Part shown: one piece after another, positions 21,900-29,653 of the stretch
How positions within the stretch are numbered: position 1 is the first letter of the stretch
Layout: each line of letters starts with the position of its first letter
Origin: Rhodocyclales bacterium
GTDB lineage: Bacteria > Pseudomonadota > Gammaproteobacteria > Burkholderiales > Rhodocyclaceae
Length of the DNA: 64,000 nt
NCBI GenBank assembly: GCA_016235165.1
Contig: JACRLX010000012.1
Span: 48,886-112,885 of the forward strand
Reading direction: 5' to 3'
Notes under the pieces: generated by a model
The model's database searches: none
Seen by the model: only the letters and a program-made list of their open reading frames with translations
What the model was told of the DNA's origin: nothing
Program-made: the position numbers and the translations under genes

Positions 21900-23650
21900 T
21901 GTGGCAGCCATAGGGCGAAACATGCGCCGCCTTCCGGGCGATTGGTCGCCGTGACATGCCCGTCGTGCAGCAGCGCGACATGGAGCACGACCGGCAGACC
22001 AAGGCCCGTGCCGTCGGCGCGGGTGGTGAAGAAGGGAACGAAGATCTTGTCGAGGACTTCGGGGGCGATGCCGCGCCCGCCGTCGGCGACGGAAAGCGTC
22101 CACCCGGCGCGGCCGCTCGCGGCGTCGGTCGCCGGCTCCAGGCGCAGGGTGATCGGCGCCTGCCCCTCGGTCGCCTGCGCGGCATTCAGCAGCAGGTTGA
22201 ACAGGGCATGACGGATCAGTATCGGGTCCAGCGTCAGCAGCGGCGGCTCGGTGGGCAGTTCGAGCTTCACCGGCAGGTGGTGGGGCTCGGCCTGGCGGAA
22301 CATCAGCACCGTGTCCTCGATCAGCGGCGCCATGGCGGTCGGCTTGCTCTCGAAGCAGGAGACCTTCGAGAACTCGAGCATGCGTTTGACGAAACCGCGG
22401 CAGTCTTCGCCGGCGTGGCGGATCTCGGCCAGCAGCGCGCGCGCGCGCCGCGGATCGTCGGCTTCGCGGTCGGCGAGCTGCGCCATGTTGACCACGCCGA
22501 CCAGCGGGTTGTTGAGCTGGTGGGCGATGCTGCCGACCATGGTGCCCAGCGCGGAAAGCTTTTCCACCTGCAGGATGCGCTGATGCTCGGTATCCAGGTG
22601 CAGCAGGCGGTGTTCCAGTTCGTGCTGGCGCTGGTAATCCTTCTCCACGCGCTGCAAGGCAACGTGGAACACGCCGAGCACGCCGGTGGCGAGCGCCAGC
22701 GAAAGCGCGATCACGGCCGCCATGTAACCGGTGAAGGTGGCCTCGAGCTCGGTCACGTCGCGCAGCACCGCCAGCTTGCCGATGGGATGGCCGGCGGCGT
22801 CGGCCAGCGGTACCAGGGCCATGTGCAGCGAGCGCCCGCCCTCGCTGATCCTGACGCTGCCGCCGTTGAGCAGGCGCGCGAAGGCCGGGGGATCGAGCCC
22901 GGCCGGCAGCGACGGACGCGTCTGCGCCAGGATTACGTGGCTGGGAAAGCGCTCCCACTCGCCCTGGCGCTGCATCAGCGCCTGGCCGCGCTGCCACTGG
23001 TCCTGCGCCAGGTAACGCTTGTCCACCAGCACCAGGAGGTCTACCGCCAGGTTGTCCCGTATCTCGTCGATCAAATGCTTGACCTCCTCGCCGAGCTCGA
23101 CGTAGCCGAGACTGCGGCCCGCTTCGCGCCAGGGCACCACGGTGCGCAGCGTGAGGGTGCCCAGGGGGCCGAGTTCCAGACCATGTACCGGTTCCTTGCG
23201 GCTGTGCGTCTGCAGCATCGTGGCGCGGTCGATGCGGTCGCCGAAGTCGGCCGGGGTGTGCAGGCGGTAGAGGTTGATCCGGTCCGGCCCGGTGAAGTAC
23301 AGATGGGTGATGCGGTGGTCGCGGCGCAGGGCATCGAACAGCGGCCGCGCGCTGCGTTCCAGTGCGGCGCGGTCGCCGCGGCGAAAGGCCTCGACGATCG
23401 CCGGGTTGCCGCGCATGGCATGGACCACGGCGCGCATCAGGTTGCCGTCCTTGTCCAGCTTGACGGCGAACAGCTTGGCCACCGCCTGCGCGCGTTCGGC
23501 CAGGTCGCGGTCGCGCACCTTGGCCTCCATCAGATACAACGCGCCGGCGAAGACCGCCATGATCAGGCCGATCGCCGCCGCGAACGGGCCGAGGAAGGCG
23601 GCCTTGATGCGCTTGGGCCGGTGCGGCGGAGACGGGGAGGCGGGATTCAT
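21896..23650 (-). CDS. membrane sensor histidine kinase, partner of the 20502 regulator
   Basis: Periplasmic sensor region, VEKLSALGTMVGSIAHQLNNPLVGVVNMAQ H-box, GRGIAPEVLDKIFVPFFTTRADGTGLGLPV; overlaps the RR gene start. Confidence 0.9.
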   Translation of the reverse strand: MNPASPSPPHRPKRIKAAFLGPFAAAIGLIMAVFAGALYLMEAKVRDRDLAERAQAVAKLFAVKLDKDGNLMRAVVHAMRGNPAIVEAFRRGDRAALERSARPLFDALRRDHRITHLYFTGPDRINLYRLHTPADFGDRIDRATMLQTHSRKEPVHGLELGPLGTLTLRTVVPWREAGRSLGYVELGEEVKHLIDEIRDNLAVDLLVLVDKRYLAQDQWQRGQALMQRQGEWERFPSHVILAQTRPSLPAGLDPPAFARLLNGGSVRISEGGRSLHMALVPLADAAGHPIGKLAVLRDVTELEATFTGYMAAVIALSLALATGVLGVFHVALQRVEKDYQRQHELEHRLLHLDTEHQRILQVEKLSALGTMVGSIAHQLNNPLVGVVNMAQLADREADDPRRARALLAEIRHAGEDCRGFVKRMLEFSKVSCFESKPTAMAPLIEDTVLMFRQAEPHHLPVKLELPTEPPLLTLDPILIRHALFNLLLNAAQATEGQAPITLRLEPATDAASGRAGWTLSVADGGRGIAPEVLDKIFVPFFTTRADGTGLGLPVVLHVALLHDGHVTATNRPEGGACFALWLPQ

Positions 23651-23791
23651 GGAGGCCGCAGTGTGCCCCGGACCTTGCGGGTTGGCAACCGCTGCACAAT
23701 GCCCGGTCAGGGGAACTCCGGTTGGGTATCATCCCGCCCATGACCGCGGCGTGAAGTCGCAACGCGGTTCGACATCGAGCCGGGAGCGCCC

Positions 23792-25189
23792 ATGATCCTC
23801 CGTCCGTTTGCCCCGCCGGCAACCTTTGCCGCAGCGAGTCTGGTTCTGATCGCCCTGACCGCGATCGCGACCGGCTACGTCCAGTCCAGCTTTTTCCGCG
23901 ACGCCGTAATCCAGCGCGAGGCGGTCATCGTGCGCGATTTGGCCACGGCAATCGCCGCGCGCGACCTGCGCGCCACCGATCTCGATCATCCCGGCGACCT
24001 CGAGGCGCGCAGCCATCTGCAGCGCCGCTTTGCCGTGCTGGCGGATCTCTCCGGCGTGGTGCGGATCAAGGTCTTCAATGCCGATCAGGTGGTCGTCTGG
24101 TCCGACGAAGCGGGTCTGATCGGGCGCCGGCTGGCGGAGGACAGCCACCTGACGCAGGCCATCAGCGGCGGCGTCGCGGCGGTATTCGATCCGGGCGAGC
24201 GCGCGTCGCATGCCGGCGAAGCGCTTCCGCCCCAGCCGCTGATCGAGTTCTATGTGCCCTTTTCCGTGGCCAGGCCGGGCAGCGGCGGCGACCGCGTATA
24301 CGGCGCGGTGTCGCTGTACCGCTCGGCCGAGGGCCTGACGGCCACCCTCCGACATGGCTTGCTCCTGCACTGGGCGGTCAAGGCCATCGGCGGCGCGATC
24401 CTGTTTGTCACGCTGTTCTGGCTGTTTGGTGCGGTCTATCGCCGCCAGCGCGAGGCGGAGCGCCAGTTCCGCGAACTGTCGAGCGGGCACGCGCGCATCG
24501 TGCAGATGGAAAAACTTTCGGCGATGGGCCAGATGGTCGGCGAGATTGCCCACCAGTTCAACAATCCGCTGGTCGGCGTGATCAACCTGGCGCAGCGCGC
24601 CGAGGCCCATGCCGACGATCCCGTTCGGGTGCGGGAACTGTTGGCCGAAATCCGCCGCGCCGGGGAGCATTGCAGCAGCTATGTGCAGCGCATGCTGCGC
24701 TTCACCCGCCTGGCCCGGTCCGAACCGCAACCGGTGGCGCTGGAGGCGCTGATGCGCGAGACGGCGGTGTTCTTCCGCGAGACCGTCGGCGCCACGCCCG
24801 AAGTCCTCTGCCGCAGCAATCCCGAGGCCGGTCAGGCGGCGGTCGTCACCGCCGATCCGGTACTGCTGCGCCATGCGCTGTTCAACCTGATCCAGAACGC
24901 GGCGCAGGCCGATCCGCGCGGTCCGCTGGCGGCAAGCCTCGAAGCCGCCGCGCAGGACGGCCATGCCGGATGGGAGATCGCGGTGGCGGATCGCGGACCC
25001 GGCCTGGCCGCCGAGGCCGTGCCGCATCTGTTCGAGCCGTTTTTCAGCACCCGCCCAGGGGGTACCGGCCTGGGGCTTTCGGTGGCCCGCCACATCGCCG
25101 TGCAGCACGGCGGCGAGTTGCGCGCGGAGGCCAATCCCGGCGGCGGTGCGCGCTTCGTGCTTTGGCTGCCGGCCATGGAGGCCATGTGA
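23792..25189 (+). CDS. membrane sensor histidine kinase, paralogue of 21896-23650
   Basis: [60 protein letters not shown]. Confidence 0.9.
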   Translation: MILRPFAPPATFAAASLVLIALTAIATGYVQSSFFRDAVIQREAVIVRDLATAIAARDLRATDLDHPGDLEARSHLQRRFAVLADLSGVVRIKVFNADQVVVWSDEAGLIGRRLAEDSHLTQAISGGVAAVFDPGERASHAGEALPPQPLIEFYVPFSVARPGSGGDRVYGAVSLYRSAEGLTATLRHGLLLHWAVKAIGGAILFVTLFWLFGAVYRRQREAERQFRELSSGHARIVQMEKLSAMGQMVGEIAHQFNNPLVGVINLAQRAEAHADDPVRVRELLAEIRRAGEHCSSYVQRMLRFTRLARSEPQPVALEALMRETAVFFRETVGATPEVLCRSNPEAGQAAVVTADPVLLRHALFNLIQNAAQADPRGPLAASLEAAAQDGHAGWEIAVADRGPGLAAEAVPHLFEPFFSTRPGGTGLGLSVARHIAVQHGGELRAEANPGGGARFVLWLPAMEAM

Positions 25190-26547
25190 ATCCGAAGATC
25201 CTGCTGGTCGACGACGACTCCTTCACCCAGTACCTGTTCAAGGACCTGTTGCGCGATCGCGCGGTCGAGCTGCGCGTCGCGACGAACCTGGCCCAGGCGC
25301 GCGTGGCTTTCCGGCAGGCCGACTTCAACCTGATCGTGCTCGACCAGCGGCTTCCCGACGGCAATGGCCTCGACCTGTTCGCCGAGCTGCGCCGCGAACG
25401 CTCCCACCAGGTGGCGATCCTGATCACCGGCTACGCCGAGGTGAAAGACGCCGTGCGCGCCGTGCGCGAGGGGCTGTTCGACTACCTGACCAAGCCCTTC
25501 GAGAACCCGGACGAACTCGACGCGGTCATCGTCCGCGCGCTGGAACTCGATCGCGCCTACCGGGAGATCGGCGAACTGCGTGCCACGCTGGCGCAACGCC
25601 GCGCCGGCCCGACCATCATCGGCCGCTCGGCGGCGATCGAGGGCCTGCTGCTGCAGGTGCGCCAGGTGGCGCCGCTCGATGCCACGGTACTGGTGGAGGG
25701 CGAGAGCGGGACCGGCAAGGAACTGGTGGCGCAGATGATCCACGCGCTGAGCCCGCGGGCGGGCAAGCCGCTGCTGGAAGTCAATTGCGGGGCGCTGTCG
25801 GAGGCCCTGCTCGAAAGCACGCTGTTCGGTTACGAGAAAGGCGCCTTCACCGGTGCCGCGCGCGCGACTGCCGGCGTCATCGAGGAAGCCGACGGCGGCA
25901 CGCTGTTCCTCGACGAGATCGCCGACATGAGCGCCAAGCTCCAGGCCAGCCTGCTGCGCGTGCTGCAGGAACGGCGCTTCATGCGCCTGGGTGGGGCGGC
26001 GCCGAAACACAGCGATTTTCGCCTGGTATGCGCCACCAACCGGCCGCTGGAAGAAGAAGTGCGCGCCGGCCGCTTTCGCGCCGACCTCTTCTACCGCATC
26101 AACGTCGTCGCCCTTTCCATTCCGCCGCTGCGCGAACGGCCCGAGGACGTAATGCCCCTGGCGCTGTTCTTTCTCGACCGCTTCAATCGCAAGTTCGGGC
26201 GCGAACTGGGCCCCTTCACGCCGGAGGCCGCTGCGGCGCTGGAGGCGGCGCCCTGGCCGGGCAACGTCAGGCAGCTCGAACATGCGGTCGAGCGCATGGT
26301 GGCGGTCGGCAGGGGCGGCATGATCGGCGCGGGCGAGCTCGGCAAGCTGGGTGCGCCCCCGGTTTCCTGCACCAACCAGCCGCTGCCGGGCTACCGGGAG
26401 GCCCGCGAGGCGTTCGAGCGCGACTATTTCACGCGCCTGATGGCCGAGGCGGGCGGCAAGGTCGCAGAGGCGGCACGCATCTCCGGGCTGGCGCGGCAGA
26501 ACCTCTACCCACACCTGAAGCGCCTGGCGATTGACACGGAGTCGTGA
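25186..26547 (+). CDS. sigma54-dependent response regulator, paralogue of 20502-21899
   Basis: GTG start overlaps the kinase stop; REC ILLVDDDSFTQYLFKDLL; GESGTGKELVAQ; GAFTGA; VAEAARISGLARQNLYPHLKR. Confidence 0.93.
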   Translation: MNPKILLVDDDSFTQYLFKDLLRDRAVELRVATNLAQARVAFRQADFNLIVLDQRLPDGNGLDLFAELRRERSHQVAILITGYAEVKDAVRAVREGLFDYLTKPFENPDELDAVIVRALELDRAYREIGELRATLAQRRAGPTIIGRSAAIEGLLLQVRQVAPLDATVLVEGESGTGKELVAQMIHALSPRAGKPLLEVNCGALSEALLESTLFGYEKGAFTGAARATAGVIEEADGGTLFLDEIADMSAKLQASLLRVLQERRFMRLGGAAPKHSDFRLVCATNRPLEEEVRAGRFRADLFYRINVVALSIPPLRERPEDVMPLALFFLDRFNRKFGRELGPFTPEAAAALEAAPWPGNVRQLEHAVERMVAVGRGGMIGAGELGKLGAPPVSCTNQPLPGYREAREAFERDYFTRLMAEAGGKVAEAARISGLARQNLYPHLKRLAIDTES

Positions 26548-26569
26548 CGAGTGTCATGATCTCGTGACG
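26532..26569 (+). promoter_or_regulatory. predicted enhancer (UAS): two sites 20 bp apart, same spacing as 20477-20514
   Basis: TGACACGGAGTCGTGACG (26532-26549) and TGTCATGATCTCGTGACG (26552-26569): TGWC-N9-TGACG. Confidence 0.65.
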
Positions 26570-26604
26570 TTTCCGGCAAGATCCCAGGGTCCCGCGGGCT
26601 GAGT

Positions 26605-26617
26605 CAATTCGCTGATT
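26605..26617 (-). promoter_or_regulatory. possible IHF site (one mismatch)
   Basis: CAATTCGCTGATT versus YAANNNNTTGATW, between UAS and sigma54 promoter. Confidence 0.35.
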
Positions 26618-26647
26618 CGCAAGAGAAACACGCGAGTCGGCGCGGTG

Positions 26648-26661
26648 GGCACGGCGCTTGC
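26648..26661 (+). promoter_or_regulatory. predicted sigma54 promoter of the EB_dh-like/NapC operon
   Basis: GGCACGGCGCTTGC matches GGCACG-N4-TTGC exactly, about 52 nt before the ATG at 26714. Confidence 0.82.
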
Positions 26662-26713
26662 GCTCTTCCACCTCCATCAGGGGCTATCCCTGACCCACGG
26701 GGAGGAGAAAATC

Positions 26714-28030
26714 ATGAAAGCGCACATAGCCGTTGCCGGCCTGGCCGGCCTTTGCAGCCTGTCCGGCCACGCCGCCGATCCGGCGAGAATCAACTGGGAC
26801 AGCGTGCCCAAGAGCCAGTTCACGCTGTTCTATCCCGGCCAGTCCACGCAGGAATGGATGAAGAGCGCCGCGCACAAGGCGGGCGCCACGGGCGTCAATG
26901 ACGGCAAGAACTGCCTGGAATGCCACAAGGACGAGGAAGCCGACCTGGGCAAGACCATCGTCAGCGGCAAGAAGCTGGAGCCGACGCCGGTCGCCGGCAA
27001 GCCGGGATCGGTCAACGTCACGGTACAAGCCGCCTACGACAAGGAGAACGTCTACCTGCGGGCGAGCTGGCCGACCCACGCCAAGGAGGCCGGCGTATTC
27101 CACGACTACAAGGTTTTCAAGGGCGGACAGTGGAGCACCCATTCCGCCGGGCGGACCTACAAGGATGTGCGCGAGGGCAAGGCCAAGGTGTCCTACGAGG
27201 ATCGCTTCAACGTCATGGTCGGCGACAACAAGGGCACCGTGGCCGGCTTCGAGGCCGAAGGCTGCTGGGTCACCTGCCACAACTCGATGCGCGACACGCC
27301 CAACGAGCCGACCAAAGAACAGGTCAAGGCCCACCCCGTGCTCGGCGACGCCGGGATGAAAAAGAACGACATCCGCAAATACCTGGCCGAAACGCGCAGC
27401 GCCATGGACGACCGCGGCGGCTGGGACAAGGTCAAGGACAAGGCCGCGCTCGATGCGCTGATGGCCAGGGGCGTGTTCCTCGACCTGTGGCAGGCGCGCG
27501 CCTACCGCTCACTGCCGGTCGGCAAGGCCGACGACTCCCACGTCTTCCAGTGGCGCAACTTCGACAAGGGCAAGAAGCCCTTCGATTCCAACTGGGATGG
27601 CGACAAGAAGCAGCCCAGGTTCATGTTCGATCCGGCGAAGAACTCCGGCCGCGTGGCGCTGACCGAAGCGCAGTTCCGCGACCCGAAAGCGCCGAGGCTG
27701 GACGACGGCAACAGCATTCCCTATGACGCGAGCAAGATGAAGGACGGCGACCTGCTGCCCGGCTTCATCCTCAACGCCAGGCAGGACGGCTCGGCGGCCG
27801 ACCTCAACGCCAGCGGCAAGTGGGAGAAGGGCGTGTGGACCATGATGATCTGGCGCAAGCTCAACACCGGGCAGAAGGACGACGTGGCGCTGGCGCCCGG
27901 CCAGACCTATCCGATCGGCATTGCGGTGCATGACGACGCCAGCACCACGCGCTTCCATTACGTCAGCATGCCGCTCAAGCTTTCGCTGGGCAAGAAGGAT
28001 GGGCACGTCAATGCCGTCGAACTCAAGTAA
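26714..28030 (+). CDS. ethylbenzene dehydrogenase-related haem protein with c-type haem motif
   Basis: Signal peptide; CLECH plus CWVTCH (CX3CH); VQAAYDKENVYLRASWPTHAKEAGVFHDY EB_dh-like region; KWEKGVWTMMIWRKLNTG. Confidence 0.8.
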   Translation: MKAHIAVAGLAGLCSLSGHAADPARINWDSVPKSQFTLFYPGQSTQEWMKSAAHKAGATGVNDGKNCLECHKDEEADLGKTIVSGKKLEPTPVAGKPGSVNVTVQAAYDKENVYLRASWPTHAKEAGVFHDYKVFKGGQWSTHSAGRTYKDVREGKAKVSYEDRFNVMVGDNKGTVAGFEAEGCWVTCHNSMRDTPNEPTKEQVKAHPVLGDAGMKKNDIRKYLAETRSAMDDRGGWDKVKDKAALDALMARGVFLDLWQARAYRSLPVGKADDSHVFQWRNFDKGKKPFDSNWDGDKKQPRFMFDPAKNSGRVALTEAQFRDPKAPRLDDGNSIPYDASKMKDGDLLPGFILNARQDGSAADLNASGKWEKGVWTMMIWRKLNTGQKDDVALAPGQTYPIGIAVHDDASTTRFHYVSMPLKLSLGKKDGHVNAVELK

Positions 28031-28646
28031 GGGCCCGGAGAGCGCCCCGCGCGCGCGCCGCCTGTGGGGCGCGCTGCACGACTTCTTCAGGAGCCCCTTG
28101 AACGGCCTGGTCGCCGGCGTGGCGGCCGCGGCGGCGCTGGGCGTTTCCTTCGTGGTGGCGGAAGAGCTCAACATCCGCGGCAACTCGACGGCATTCTGCG
28201 TTTCCTGCCATTCGATGGGTGCCTACGTCTATGAGGAGTTCAAGCAGTCGAAGCATTACACCAACGCCTCGGGCGCCCGTCCGGAATGCGGCCAGTGCCA
28301 CGTCGCCAAGCGTTTCTGGCCGGCGGTGTACGACCACATGATGGGCACCCATGACCTGATCTCGGAACACACCAACGATTGGAGCACGGCCGAAAAATTC
28401 GACGCCAGGCGCGCCAGGATGGCCGAGAAGGCGCGCCTCAAGATGCTTGCCGAGAACAGCCACACCTGCCGCGAATGCCACAAGATGGAAGCCATCGCAC
28501 CGACCCGCAAGCGGGGTCAGCGCGCCCATGAGGATGCGATCAAGAAGAACAGCACCAATTGCATCGCCTGCCACTACAACCTGGTGCACAAGGAGGCGCC
28601 GCTGACGGAGAAGTTCTCGCAGGCGATCAAGAGCGTCGGCGACTAG
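28011..28646 (+). CDS. NapC/NirT-type tetrahaem cytochrome c
   Basis: N-terminal TM anchor; CVSCH, CGQCH, CRECH, CIACH. Confidence 0.9.
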   Translation: MPSNSSKGPESAPRARRLWGALHDFFRSPLNGLVAGVAAAAALGVSFVVAEELNIRGNSTAFCVSCHSMGAYVYEEFKQSKHYTNASGARPECGQCHVAKRFWPAVYDHMMGTHDLISEHTNDWSTAEKFDARRARMAEKARLKMLAENSHTCRECHKMEAIAPTRKRGQRAHEDAIKKNSTNCIACHYNLVHKEAPLTEKFSQAIKSVGD

Positions 28647-28724
28647 CCCGCGCCCGCGCGTCGCCGCCGGCCGGATCGCGGCGACGTATGATCCATACTC
28701 CGTGTCCGTGGCCTTCGTGATTCG

Positions 28725-29510
28725 ATGAGCTTTCTTGCCGTTTGCCTTGCCGCGCTGCTGGCCTCGGGCCTGACCCTGTTCTCGGGCTTCGGCCTGGGCA
28801 CGATACTCACGCCGGTGTTCGCGCTGTTCTTCCCGGTGCAGGCCGCGGTCGCCATGACGGCGGTGGTGCATCTGGCCAACAACCTGTTCAAGATCGGGCT
28901 GGTCGGCCGCGACGCGGACTGGCGCGTGGTGCTGCGCTTCGGCCTGCCGGCGGCGCTGGCGGCAATCGTCGGCGCCGGCCTGCTGGGGCTGTTCGCCGGC
29001 CTGCCGGCGCTGGCGAGCTACGAGCTGGCCGGACGGCCGCACGAGCTCACGCCGGTCAAGGCGGTGATCGGCCTGCTGATCGTCGGCTTCGCCTTGCTCG
29101 AACTCTCGCCGCGCTTCGCTCGGCTTTCCTTCCCGCCGCGCTGGCTGCCGCTGGGCGGGCTGCTGTCGGGCTTCTTCGGCGGGCTGTCGGGTAACCAGGG
29201 GGCATTGCGCTCGGCCTTCCTGATCAAGGCCGGGCTGTCGAAGGAGGCCTATGTCGGCACCGGCGCGGCCTGCACGGTGCTGGTCGATGCCGTGCGGCTG
29301 GTGGTCTACGGCGCGAGCTTCCAGGCCACGGGCTGGAGCGTGCTGGCGGGAGAGGGTGGCCGGCTGGTGCTGGCCGCTTCGCTGGCCGCCTTCCTCGGCG
29401 CCTGGCTGGGCAAGAAGCTCCTGAAGAAGGTGACGCTGCGCGTCGTCGAACTCGTGGTCGCAGCGGCGATGGTCGTCATCGGCGGGGCATTGGCGGTCGG
29501 GTTGGTCTGA
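28725..29510 (+). CDS. TSUP family (TauE/SafE) membrane transporter
   Basis: 8-TM pattern, SGLTLFSGFGLGTILTPVFALFF...GLLSGFFGGLSGNQGALRSAFLIKAGL. Confidence 0.88.
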   Translation: MSFLAVCLAALLASGLTLFSGFGLGTILTPVFALFFPVQAAVAMTAVVHLANNLFKIGLVGRDADWRVVLRFGLPAALAAIVGAGLLGLFAGLPALASYELAGRPHELTPVKAVIGLLIVGFALLELSPRFARLSFPPRWLPLGGLLSGFFGGLSGNQGALRSAFLIKAGLSKEAYVGTGAACTVLVDAVRLVVYGASFQATGWSVLAGEGGRLVLAASLAAFLGAWLGKKLLKKVTLRVVELVVAAAMVVIGGALAVGLV

Positions 29511-29617
29511 AGCCCGCGGGTCTGCCGCAGGCGAAGACGTCGACGGCGTCGATGAAGGACAAGGCCGTCACGGCGGATGTCCGGGCGGTAGTGCGGCAGC
29601 CGTGACGATCTGGTAGG

Positions 29618-29633
29618 CTGTATATAAAACCAG
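29618..29633 (+). promoter_or_regulatory. LexA (SOS) box upstream of dnaE2
   Basis: CTGTATATAAAACCAG: one mismatch to CTGTATATANAAACAG, 20 bp before the ATG. Confidence 0.8.
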
Positions 29634-29653
29634 CCATCGTTCCAGCTCCCGCC

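Noticed and set aside
21956-23743. 595-aa plus-strand ORF
   Set aside because: Antisense to the sensor kinase 21896-23650; composition is a GC-rich shadow.
20502-23822. 1106-aa minus-strand ORF as one giant fusion protein
   Set aside because: Only the part from MTTTHRPK (21899) is the real response regulator; the upstream part is an out-of-frame reading of the sensor kinase gene.
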